From Bacteroidota bacterium (GTDB lineage Bacteria > Bacteroidota > Bacteroidia > UKL13-3): 7,218 nt of DNA. The notes below the pieces were generated by a model that did no database searches, had not been told where the DNA came from, and saw nothing but the letters and a program-made list of their open reading frames with translations. Made by a program: the position numbers and the translations under genes. The stretch lies in the NCBI GenBank assembly GCA_947460565.1, contig CANHJJ010000087.1, positions 1 to 7,218 of the forward strand, given 5' to 3'. Below are positions 1 through 6,376 of the stretch, one piece after another (the first letter of the stretch is position 1; each line of letters opens with the position of its first letter).

Positions 1-1
1 A

Positions 2-1279
2 CAATTTAAATTAGCTAAAAATGACACTGTTTATGTAGATAATAATGGTGATACAAAATTTGATCCAATCGCTAAACCTCGTGGTTCTTTCCCTGAAGAA
101 ATCGTTGGAAAATTGTTCACTGATTCTATTGGTTCGGTAATTGGTCCAATTTTTAAAGATGGTAAGTATAAAATATATAAAATTTCAGGAGTAAAAGAAG
201 ATACTATTTATTATATGCATGCAAGCCACATTCTTTTCAAAGTTGATGGCCCAACTGCTGAAGATACATTGAAAAGTAAAGTAAAAGCGGAGGAAGTATT
301 GCGTAATTTGAAAAATGGTGCTGATTTTGCAGTTACTGCTTCAACTTTTGGAACAGATGGAACGAAAGACAGAGGTGGTGATTTAGGTTGGTTTGCTGAA
401 GGACAGATGGTTCCTGAATTTAACAAAGCTGTTAAAGAAGGCACCAAAGGCGATTTGAAATTGGTTAAAACCCAGTTTGGATGGCATATTATCAAGATTA
501 CTGATAACAAATCTAAGAGATTAGTTTGTGCTGGTATACTTGAAAGAGCTATTGAGCCAAGCGAGCAAACATTAAATCGTGCATTCAACGATGCAAGTCA
601 ATTTGCTTCTGCTTCAACTAGTGCTGACGATTTTGACAAAAATGTGGCTGAAAGAAAATTAGAAAAGCGTATTGCTGAATATGTAAGAGAAACTGATACC
701 TACCTTCCTGGTTATAATGACGCGCGTTCAGTTGTTCAATGGGCTAATACAGCAAATATTGGGGATGTAAGCGAAGTATTTACAGTTGGTGATAAATACA
801 TTATTGCTGTGGTGAAAGATATCAAAGAAAAAGACAAAGCAAGTTTTGAATCAGCTAAAACAAGAGTGGAAGCGGATTATAGAAAAGATAAAAAAGCTGA
901 ACAATTAATTGAAAAAGCGAAAACAGCATTAGAAGGTGCCACAACCTTGGATGCTGTGAGTAAAAAATTAAATACGCCCATTGTACCCACAAGTTCATTG
1001 AATTTGGAAAACCCATTCTTTGCTAATGTTGGCGCTGATAATGTATTTGGTGGAACTGTTTTTGGTTCAACTACGGGTAAATTATACGGTCCTGTTAAAG
1101 GAGATGCCGCAGTTTATCTATATATGATTAATAAGTTTAACGATGCTCCTGTAATCAAAGATTACGCGCAATACAAAAGTGAAATGGATAATGGTGTAAA
1201 ACAGAGAATGGAGTACGGATATCTTGAAGCATTAAAAGACATTAAGGGTGTAAAAGATTTTAGATTCAAATTCTTCTAG
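2..1279 (+). CDS. Periplasmic parvulin-type peptidyl-prolyl isomerase (PpiD/SurA-like), 3' part only
   Basis: The frame is open from base 2, so the gene begins upstream of the window; 425 codons plus TAG are present. Codons 73-169 (nt 218-508) form a textbook parvulin (PpiC/rotamase) domain: HASHIL at its start, an FGTDGTKDRGGDLGWF segment in the middle and FGWHIIKIT at its end. These domains catalyse cis-trans isomerisation of prolyl bonds and help outer-membrane and secreted proteins fold. The stretch before it (GSVIGPIFKDGKYKIYKI) also resembles the end of a degenerate second rotamase repeat. The 255 or so residues after it are rich in Lys, Glu and Ala, include a coiled-coil-like part around codons 275-320, and end in Phe-Phe. 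Bacteroidota PpiD-like proteins of about 700 residues have this plan, with an N-terminal membrane anchor and SurA_N region that would lie outside the window. The family is secure; PpiD versus SurA naming is not. Confidence 0.93.
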   Translation, partial: QFKLAKNDTVYVDNNGDTKFDPIAKPRGSFPEEIVGKLFTDSIGSVIGPIFKDGKYKIYKISGVKEDTIYYMHASHILFKVDGPTAEDTLKSKVKAEEVLRNLKNGADFAVTASTFGTDGTKDRGGDLGWFAEGQMVPEFNKAVKEGTKGDLKLVKTQFGWHIIKITDNKSKRLVCAGILERAIEPSEQTLNRAFNDASQFASASTSADDFDKNVAERKLEKRIAEYVRETDTYLPGYNDARSVVQWANTANIGDVSEVFTVGDKYIIAVVKDIKEKDKASFESAKTRVEADYRKDKKAEQLIEKAKTALEGATTLDAVSKKLNTPIVPTSSLNLENPFFANVGADNVFGGTVFGSTTGKLYGPVKGDAAVYLYMINKFNDAPVIKDYAQYKSEMDNGVKQRMEYGYLEALKDIKGVKDFRFKFF

Positions 1280-1301
1280 AACAAATTAAATAATAATAAA
1301 G

Positions 1302-1337
1302 AAATGCCACCCAATATTGGGTGGCATTTTTATTTTT
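1302..1337 (+). terminator. Intrinsic terminator after the PPIase gene
   Basis: A perfect 28-nt inverted repeat occupies 1302-1329, centred between 1315 and 1316. Each arm contains ATGCCACCCA or its complement, and the T-rich tract runs to 1337. The stem includes six consecutive G/C-rich pairs, which stands out in this A+T-rich sequence. It begins 22 bp after the PPIase stop, as expected for a rho-independent terminator. Because the repeat is flanked by A's on one side and T's on the other, it could act in both directions. Confidence 0.9.
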
Positions 1338-1338
1338 G
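1331..1338 (+). promoter_or_regulatory. Possible -7 box (TATTTTTG) for the alpha/beta hydrolase
   Basis: TATTTTTG matches the Bacteroidota -7 consensus TAnnTTTG exactly and lies inside the T-tract of the terminator, 4 bp before the ATG at 1343. No TTTG-like -33 element is visible at the usual 19-21 bp spacing. If used, the transcript would start at or next to the AUG (leaderless), or the true start would be the ATG at 1373. The T-rich setting makes a chance match plausible. Confidence 0.3.
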
Positions 1339-1342
1339 TGTC

Positions 1343-2107
1343 ATGCTATATCATCACATTTCAGGTAGTTCAATGCATAGCATTGTGCTTATTCATGGCT
1401 TTTGCGAAAATCATACTTGTTTCAATTCAATTGGGTCTTCATTAAGCAAACAATATAAAGTTATTTGTCCTGACTTACCAGGATTTGGTGCGAGCGAATG
1501 TATAGAGAATTCAAGCATGGAAATGTTTGTTGACTGCTTGAAAGAGTTATTAGATCATTTAAATATTAACAATTGTGTGATGCTTGGACATTCTATGGGA
1601 GGTTATGTGACACTTGCTTTTGCCAATAAATACCCTCAACATTTATATGCTATTGGCCTATTGCATTCAACTGCTTTGGCTGATAATATGGAGCGACTTG
1701 AAAAGAGAAAACAGGTTATTAAGTTTATTGAGCAGAATGGTAAAGAGGTTTATATCGATAATTTTATTCCAACGCTTTTTATGGATAGAGACTATCACAA
1801 AGAGGCTTGTGACATGCTATTAGAAGAGGCCAAAAATGGTTCACAGATAGGGATAATAGAAGCAGTAAAAGTCATGATGCTAAGAAAAAATCAAGAGGCC
1901 TATTTGATGAAAACGGACTTGCCCGTGTTTTTTGCGGTTGGTAAATACGATACGCTTATTACAGAAACGGATATGTTAAAACAAGCATCTAGTTGCAAAC
2001 AATCTGAAATATGCTACTTGGAGCAATCTTCACATTGTGGAATGTTGGAAGAACCAATTAAACTTTCAAATGCCATAATCAAATTTTGTGATAGGGTATT
2101 AAAGTAA
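1343..2107 (+). CDS. Alpha/beta hydrolase fold protein (254 aa), substrate unknown
   Basis: This is a complete alpha/beta hydrolase with all catalytic landmarks. The oxyanion-hole motif HGF is at residues 18-20, DLPGFGAS at 44-51, and the nucleophile elbow GHSMGG at 82-87 has Ser84. The acid is Asp203 in VGKYDTLI and the catalytic His is His231 in SSHCGMLEEP. There is no signal peptide, so it is probably cytoplasmic. An upstream ATG at 1304 is in frame but lies within the terminator stem and would add 13 residues of no family resemblance. I chose 1343 because MLYHHISGSS gives the usual first beta strand before the HGF strand; 1373 is the other possibility. The cap region (about 115-185) is short and helical. 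Such proteins are esterases, lactonases or C-C hydrolases, and the sequence does not say which. The 3' end overlaps the convergent PLP-enzyme gene by 9 bp. Confidence 0.9.
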   Translation: MLYHHISGSSMHSIVLIHGFCENHTCFNSIGSSLSKQYKVICPDLPGFGASECIENSSMEMFVDCLKELLDHLNINNCVMLGHSMGGYVTLAFANKYPQHLYAIGLLHSTALADNMERLEKRKQVIKFIEQNGKEVYIDNFIPTLFMDRDYHKEACDMLLEEAKNGSQIGIIEAVKVMMLRKNQEAYLMKTDLPVFFAVGKYDTLITETDMLKQASSCKQSEICYLEQSSHCGMLEEPIKLSNAIIKFCDRVLK

Positions 2108-3205
2108 TTTCATCCATTTATCTATGGATTTCAAACCATGTCCACTGAATAGGGATACTACCTTTTCATTTTTGTTTTTACCCATGTATTTTTCCAAACC
2201 TGCAATAGTCGCTGCGGATGTAGGTTCAATAAAATAGCCCATTCGTGCTGTGTATTTTAGTGCTTCAATAATTTCTAATTCACTTACTGATATGAAATGA
2301 CCCTTGCTTTCTTTCACTGCTGTTATGATTTGTTTGGCTCTTACAGGTTCTGCAATAGCAATCCCTTCCGCTAAGGTAGTTTGTTTTGAAATCTTAGGAA
2401 TTTCATCCAAATTCTCATCAAACATTTGAGCCAAAGCAGCACAATTGGCACTTTGTATAGCTATGATTTTTGGAATTTTATTAATTCTGTTGGCAGCAAA
2501 AAGTTGATTAAATCCTATTTGGCAACCTATAACTAAAGTGCCATTACCTGCAGGGACAACAACTGCATCGGGTGCTCGCCAATTTAATTGTTCACAAAGC
2601 TCGAAAGCAAAAGTCTTGGTGCCTTCAAAAAACCATGGATTATAACAATGGCTGGCATAATATATTTTTTGAGCCGCTTCCTTGGCTGCGAGGGCAGTTG
2701 CTTCTCTGTCGCCTTCAACTCTTATGATATTGGCCCCATAAGCCTTCATTTGAGCCACTTTTGCGTCTGAAGTGTCTGATGGTAGGTAGATGTGGCATGT
2801 GATGCCTGCAAGGGCAGCATAAGCAGCTATGGCGCAACCTGCATTTCCACTACTATCTTGTACAATTTCTGTAACCCCTATCTCTTTAACCCTGCTGATT
2901 AATACTGAGGCCCCCCTGTCTTTGTAGCTTCCTGTGCTAAAGAGTTGTTCCTGTTTGATTAAGGCTTCGCCATTTTTAAACTGAATTTTTGTGAGTGCTG
3001 TATAGCCTTCATCCATCGAAACGATGCAATTATCGTTTTGAATGGGTATAGCTTTTCTGTATCTCCATAGAGTATGTTTACTGCTATTTATCTCAAAGTC
3101 CTGTTTATTTTTCAGGTTAATTAGGTTGCCTTTAGGGCTAAGAAAGTTTGTGTAGTTTGGATCTAGTTTTTCCTGAGTTAGTGAATCGCATAAATGAAAC
3201 GACAT
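2099..3205 (-). CDS. Threonine-synthase-like PLP-dependent enzyme (fold type II, 368 aa)
   Basis: It belongs to the tryptophan-synthase-beta (fold type II) PLP superfamily. TGSYKDRG at 91-98 carries the Schiff-base Lys95. SSGNAG at 118-123 is the cofactor-ring loop, PAGNGT at 218-223 binds the PLP phosphate, AEGIAIAEP is at 279-287, EPTSAA at 327-332 and SGHG at 354-357. This pattern is closest to enzymes annotated as threonine synthase of the shorter, archaeal-like class, which convert O-phosphohomoserine to threonine. The N-terminus lines up with the zinc ribbon such enzymes often carry, but only one Cys (Cys6) remains, so metal binding is doubtful. Bacteroidota usually also have a separate, longer ThrC in a thrABC cluster (family knowledge), so this paralogue may act on another substrate. 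The ATG lies 3 bp after the stop of the upstream transferase gene, which implies co-transcription and perhaps translational coupling. No homoserine-pathway gene is nearby. Confidence 0.85.
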   Translation of the reverse strand: MSFHLCDSLTQEKLDPNYTNFLSPKGNLINLKNKQDFEINSSKHTLWRYRKAIPIQNDNCIVSMDEGYTALTKIQFKNGEALIKQEQLFSTGSYKDRGASVLISRVKEIGVTEIVQDSSGNAGCAIAAYAALAGITCHIYLPSDTSDAKVAQMKAYGANIIRVEGDREATALAAKEAAQKIYYASHCYNPWFFEGTKTFAFELCEQLNWRAPDAVVVPAGNGTLVIGCQIGFNQLFAANRINKIPKIIAIQSANCAALAQMFDENLDEIPKISKQTTLAEGIAIAEPVRAKQIITAVKESKGHFISVSELEIIEALKYTARMGYFIEPTSAATIAGLEKYMGKNKNEKVVSLFSGHGLKSIDKWMKLL

Positions 3206-3208
3206 GGC

Positions 3209-4321
3209 CTATTTTTTTTGATTTTTAGCAGGATTAATATCGTTTTCAAAATTGATAATGTTTTCCTCTACCTCTAAATCTGCCAAGCGATGTCTGTATA
3301 AATATATTGGTAATTGCCCTACTACCAATGCCATTCCAACAATAATGGATAAAACGATATAACTTGGATTGTCTTTAATTAAGATGGCTGTGGTAGCGAA
3401 TAAAATACTAATGGCATATAGCGTGTAGCAAACCATTTTGTGGTTTAAACCAATTTTTAAAAGGATATGATGAACATGGTTTCTGTCGGCTACAAAAGGA
3501 GATTTACGCTTGATGGTTCTTATGATAAATACCCTCAATGTGTCGTATAAGGGCACAATCAAAATGGAAATTGCAATGGCGGGTGCTGATAAAATTTTAT
3601 TTTCGAAATTTGAAATAGGGGAGTTGATGGATATAAATTTGATAGCGAAAATAGAGAGTAAAAATCCTACTGTTAATGACCCAGCATCCCCCATAAATAT
3701 TTTGGCTGGATTGAAATTAAAAAGTAAAAAGCCTAGTAAGGCACCTGATAAAGCAAATGCCATCAAAGCAAAACCTGATTGTCCAATATTATTAAACCAA
3801 AGGGCAAATGCCAAAGCAGTAATAAAACCTATTCCCCCTGCCAGACCATCCACACCATCAATAAGATTGATTGAATTGGTAATAACTATGATGGTGAAAA
3901 TACTCAATGTTATGCTGGCCGGATATGTGATTTCATTAATGCCCAATATTCCATGAAAATGATCAATGGTGATACCCTGTCCAATCGTTATAAGACTAGC
4001 TGCGAACAATTGTATTAGAAGCTTATTAATGGGCGACATCACAACAATATCGTCTTTCAATCCTGAGAAGAAAAGCAAAAGCAAGGCACTATACAAAAAG
4101 CGAGCATTGGGAAGACTTTGGTCTGGTATAACAAACCAAATGCTCAATAAAAATGAAACAAATATACCAATGCCCCCCAAACGTGGGATTTTGGTTGTAT
4201 GTAGTTTTCGACTATTGGGCTTGTCATATAATCCTAAAAGCTTGGCCATCGTAATGATTGAAGGCATTGCAAAAACACTCATGATGAAAGAGGAAGCTAA
4301 AATCAATACAATGTTTATCAT
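3209..4321 (-). CDS. wecA: Polyprenyl-phosphate HexNAc-1-phosphate transferase (WecA/TagO/MraY family, 370 aa)
   Basis: This is an integral membrane enzyme that moves a HexNAc-1-phosphate (usually GlcNAc-1-P) from UDP-sugar to undecaprenyl phosphate, the first step of O-antigen, capsule or other lipid-linked glycan synthesis. About 11 hydrophobic segments are visible across the protein. The family signatures are all present: KLHTTKIPRLGG at 39-50, the Asp-rich LKDD at 88-91, NSINLIDGVDGLAGG at 149-163 (Asp155 and Asp158), FNPAKIFMGDAGS at 203-215 (Asp212), and the cytoplasmic HVHH motif at 282-285. The HVHH motif is typical of the WecA/TagO/WbpL branch rather than MraY. The C-terminal 25 residues are a charged cytosolic tail. 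The gene follows pdxH by 67 bp and precedes the PLP enzyme by 3 bp on the same strand. No other glycan-assembly genes are in view, so sugar specificity is inferred only; the symbol denotes family, not proven activity. Confidence 0.88.
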   Translation of the reverse strand: MINIVLILASSFIMSVFAMPSIITMAKLLGLYDKPNSRKLHTTKIPRLGGIGIFVSFLLSIWFVIPDQSLPNARFLYSALLLLFFSGLKDDIVVMSPINKLLIQLFAASLITIGQGITIDHFHGILGINEITYPASITLSIFTIIVITNSINLIDGVDGLAGGIGFITALAFALWFNNIGQSGFALMAFALSGALLGFLLFNFNPAKIFMGDAGSLTVGFLLSIFAIKFISINSPISNFENKILSAPAIAISILIVPLYDTLRVFIIRTIKRKSPFVADRNHVHHILLKIGLNHKMVCYTLYAISILFATTAILIKDNPSYIVLSIIVGMALVVGQLPIYLYRHRLADLEVEENIINFENDINPAKNQKK

Positions 4322-4388
4322 CCGTTTTTGTTCTAAATGGTTATTAAAAACAATACCAAATTAATGATACTGCATTAATTTATTGTTA

Positions 4389-5039
4389 CTAAGGTGCAAG
4401 TCTTTTTGCAAGCCACTCATTATTAGACTTTCTGAATATAAATCGGTCGTGAAGGCGGCTGCTTCGTCCTTGCCAAAATTCAAATGAATGGGCAGTAACC
4501 TTAAAACCTCCCCAAAAATTTGGCCTGATAATGGGTTTTTCTGAAAAAAGCTCACCCATTTTTATTACCAAATCTTCTAAATATTGCCTATTTTCAATCT
4601 CTTGACTTTGAGGTGAGGCATGCGCTCCAATCTGACTTGCGAGTGGTCTGCTTTTGAAATATTCATCGGATTTATAGTCTTCTAATTTTTCCGCTATTCC
4701 TTCAATTCTTACTTGCCTCTCTAGTTCGGGCCAAAAGAAAACCAAAGCCACTTTGTTATTGACGCCTATTTGTTGCCCTTTGTTGCTGCTGTAGTTTGTA
4801 AAAAAAACAAAGCAGTCATCTTCAAGTCCTTTTAATAGCACTATGCGAGCCGTGGGACAGCCATCTGGCTTCACCGTAGCCAATGTCATGGCATTGGGTT
4901 CATTCACTTCGGCATGAATGGCCTCGGTAAACCAAACCCTAAATTGGTCGAAAGGGTTTTTCAATAAATCACTTTCCGAAAAACTCTTCAAGGTATAATC
5001 CTTTCTGATAGCTGCAATGTTGATATTTGAAGATTCCAT
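4389..5039 (-). CDS. pdxH: Pyridoxamine 5'-phosphate oxidase
   Basis: PdxH is the FMN-dependent enzyme that oxidises pyridoxamine or pyridoxine 5'-phosphate to PLP with O2, in cytoplasmic vitamin B6 synthesis and salvage. The 216-aa length is close to the 218 aa of the E. coli enzyme, and the two align with a constant two-residue offset from memory. NAMTLATV is at 49-56 and RIVLLKG at 65-71 with Lys70. Tyr127, Arg131 and Ser135 match the substrate phosphate contacts. FWGGF is at 175-179, FWQGRSSRLHDR at 188-199 includes Arg195 and His197, and the protein ends in the family signature RLAP. The start at 5039 gives the expected IRKDY near residue 11. It is divergent from yqgE over 81 bp and heads the minus-strand cluster. 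A weak -7-like TAATTTCG (one mismatch, 5055-5048) sits in a GC-rich patch just before the ATG. Confidence 0.97.
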   Translation of the reverse strand: MESSNINIAAIRKDYTLKSFSESDLLKNPFDQFRVWFTEAIHAEVNEPNAMTLATVKPDGCPTARIVLLKGLEDDCFVFFTNYSSNKGQQIGVNNKVALVFFWPELERQVRIEGIAEKLEDYKSDEYFKSRPLASQIGAHASPQSQEIENRQYLEDLVIKMGELFSEKPIIRPNFWGGFKVTAHSFEFWQGRSSRLHDRFIFRKSNNEWLAKRLAP

Positions 5040-5090
5040 ACGCGCCCCGAAATTAACAATAATGAAGCATATTTTAGAACAAATAAATAT

Positions 5091-5098
5091 TACTTTTG
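5091..5098 (+). promoter_or_regulatory. Candidate -7 promoter box (TACTTTTG) for yqgE
   Basis: TACTTTTG is an exact match to the Bacteroidota -7 consensus TAnnTTTG, located 22 bp before the yqgE ATG in the 81-bp divergent gap. A start site a few bases downstream would leave a short leader of roughly 15-18 nt. No clear -33 TTTG is seen at 19-21 bp upstream, so the call rests on the -7 box and its position. Confidence 0.5.
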
Positions 5099-5120
5099 AC
5101 CTAACAAACAGATTAGATAA

Positions 5121-5678
5121 ATGAAAAAAATGCTGCCAACTAAAGGTAGAATATTAATAAGTGAGCCTTTTTTAAGCGACCCTGAGTTTAATCGCACGGT
5201 TATATTGCTTGGTCAATATAGTGATGAAGGTGCGGTAGGGTTTGTACTAAACCGTTTGCTCAATATCTATACTGACGAGCTTGTACCCGATTTATTGAAC
5301 TATAATTTCCCATTGTATTATGGTGGTCCAGTAGAACAAAATACCCTTCATTTTATTCATACTTGTGGCGACATTATTGAAGGTAGCGAAGAAATTAGCG
5401 AAGGGCTGTATTGGGGAGGAAATATCAATTCGGTAAATGATGCTATTGATAATCGTTTGGCTAGTCCTGAGAATTTCAAATTTTTTGTAGGTTACAGCGG
5501 TTGGACCGATGGGCAATTGGATGAAGAAATAGAACAAAAGGCTTGGTGGGTGAGTGAATGTGAGAAAGAAACTTTATTTACAGATGATTTGGAAGATATG
5601 TGGCGAGTATTGGTTAAACATCTAGGCAAGGACTTTGAGCACCTTGCCAATGCCCCGCTGGATCCAAGGTGGAATTAG
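5121..5678 (+). CDS. yqgE: YqgE/AlgH family protein (185 aa)
   Basis: This is a complete member of the YqgE/AlgH (DUF179) family. Hallmarks are GRILISEPFLSDPEFNRTVI near the N-terminus (9-28), GFVLNR at 40-45, YYGGPV at 66-71, the FFVGYSGWTDGQLDEEI block around 120-136, and a C-terminal LGKDFEHLANAPLDPRWN. Length is normal for the family. The molecular role is not established: AlgH was named for an effect on alginate production in Pseudomonas, and the fold has been solved without a clear enzyme activity. There is no signal peptide, so it should be cytosolic. The ATG at 5121 follows a TACTTTTG promoter box by 22 bp. It is divergent from pdxH and convergent with the accessory nucleotidyltransferase gene, from which it is separated by only 44 bp; no convincing terminator hairpin is visible there. 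Confidence 0.95.
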   Translation: MKKMLPTKGRILISEPFLSDPEFNRTVILLGQYSDEGAVGFVLNRLLNIYTDELVPDLLNYNFPLYYGGPVEQNTLHFIHTCGDIIEGSEEISEGLYWGGNINSVNDAIDNRLASPENFKFFVGYSGWTDGQLDEEIEQKAWWVSECEKETLFTDDLEDMWRVLVKHLGKDFEHLANAPLDPRWN

Positions 5679-5722
5679 GGTTTTGCTTGGCACTTTCTAG
5701 AGTTTTTTAAGGTGATTTAATC

Positions 5723-6184
5723 CTAATATTTTTGCTTTTTCAGTTTCTCTAATTTTTCTGCATCGGCTAAATCTTGAAGTCTTCCTGATGATTGCTTGTT
5801 TTTAATTAAATCATTTAAAGAAATAAATGGAATGGTTACCCCTTCAAATTCTATTGTTAATTTATTTGAATAGCAGGATTCAAATTCTACACCAGCTATT
5901 TCAGTTAATAAATCAATTCTATTTGGAGGAAAGCCCAATTGAATTATATTATCTGAATTTAAAAAATCTTCTTCTTCTAGACCTAAGGATTCAAAACCAA
6001 ATTCTTTTACAGATTTTATAATATTTGATGCATTATTAGAATTCATAAGCACCCACAAGTCAATGTCTTTTGTATAACGAGGATGGCCGTGAAACCCCAC
6101 AGCGTATCCACCTACAACTAAATATTTAACTTTATTTACGTTTAATAATTCTATAAACTCTTTGAAATCGTTGCTCAGTTCCAT
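5723..6184 (-). CDS. DxD nucleotidyltransferase (MNT/AbiEii-like superfamily), probable TA or defence component
   Basis: A 153-aa minimal nucleotidyltransferase of the polymerase-beta superfamily. The active-site pattern is clear: VGGYAVGFHG at 24-33 supplies the Gly-Gly pair, TKDIDLWV at 38-45 has the two metal-binding Asp residues (Asp40, Asp42), and RIDLLT at 89-94 supplies the likely third carboxylate (Asp91). The tail GRLQDLADAEKL at 134-145 resembles the R-x-K-D-x-x-D helix common in AbiEii/DUF6036-type proteins. Such enzymes transfer NMP groups to RNA or protein and often work in toxin-antitoxin or phage-defence pairs; the target here is unknown. The start at 6184 overlaps the upstream 67-aa gene by 53 bp. 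I kept this start because MELSNDFKEFIELLN gives the usual helix before the GG strand. No HEPN or AbiEi partner is in the window. It lies in an A+T-rich accessory block and is convergent with yqgE. Confidence 0.85.
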   Translation of the reverse strand: MELSNDFKEFIELLNVNKVKYLVVGGYAVGFHGHPRYTKDIDLWVLMNSNNASNIIKSVKEFGFESLGLEEEDFLNSDNIIQLGFPPNRIDLLTEIAGVEFESCYSNKLTIEFEGVTIPFISLNDLIKNKQSSGRLQDLADAEKLEKLKKQKY

Positions 6185-6335
6185 ATTCCCAATCGTTGTA
6201 TGATTTACGTATTTCTTCTAATGCACTTAGTCGTTCAGCAGGGGTTTTATTCAGCCAAAATAAAATATCATCATCGTCAGCTTTTGCGCGACTAACAACT
6301 CTTACCGCATTTTTTTGTATCTTTTGATTGAACAT
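6132..6335 (-). CDS. Small charged protein (67 aa) paired with the nucleotidyltransferase
   Basis: The open frame extends up to 6479, but the ATG at 6335 is preferred: the product then starts MFNQKIQKNA, the upstream codons contain an aromatic/Cys-rich stretch with no protein-like character, and a promoter-like sequence sits at 6346-6376. The protein is hydrophilic: a basic start, an acidic ADDDD run at 19-23, LFWLNKTPAERLSALEEIRK (25-44) as a probable amphipathic helix, and a basic end RFQRVYRIIKRK. I recall similar short proteins with a 'W-x-x-x-TPxERL' helix and an 'RxxRVxRIIxRK' tail encoded just before nucleotidyltransferases in other bacteria, but I cannot verify that here. Its 3' end overlaps the nucleotidyltransferase start by 53 bp in another frame, which implies tight co-expression. 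An antitoxin, or substrate/adaptor, role is inference from the arrangement only. Confidence 0.78.
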   Translation of the reverse strand: MFNQKIQKNAVRVVSRAKADDDDILFWLNKTPAERLSALEEIRKSYNDWEYGTEQRFQRVYRIIKRK

Positions 6336-6345
6336 TTTTGTTTTG

Positions 6346-6376
6346 TAAAAATAGTGTTTTCTACCCCAAATACAAG
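6346..6376 (-). promoter_or_regulatory. Candidate promoter for the 67-aa/nucleotidyltransferase pair
   Basis: On the minus strand, TATTTTTA (6353-6346) matches seven of eight positions of the -7 form TAnnTTTG, and CTTG (6376-6373) sits 19 bp upstream, the usual -33 to -7 spacing in Bacteroidota. A start a few bases downstream would give a very short leader before the ATG at 6335. A competing box lies further upstream at 6434-6427. Confidence 0.45.

Noticed and set aside
211..588. Minus-strand 125-codon open frame opposite the parvulin domain
   Set aside because: It is antisense to a well-supported conserved domain and has no recognisable features of its own.
1304..1342. Upstream in-frame ATG at 1304 for the alpha/beta hydrolase
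   Set aside because: It lies within the stem of the PPIase terminator and the added 13 residues do not fit the family; 1343 is a better start.
3510..4364. Plus-strand open frames of 148 and 132 codons opposite the WecA-like gene
   Set aside because: They are antisense shadows of a clear membrane-protein gene and show no recognisable domain.
5625..5648. Perfect 7-bp inverted repeat GGCAAGG/CCTTGCC with a 10-nt loop near the end of yqgE, considered as a terminator
   Set aside because: It lies in the conserved coding end (LGKDFEHLANAP) and no T-run follows it.
5679..5722. 44-bp convergent gap between yqgE and the nucleotidyltransferase gene, searched for a bidirectional terminator
   Set aside because: It has a T-run (5703-5708) but no stable hairpin before it on either strand.
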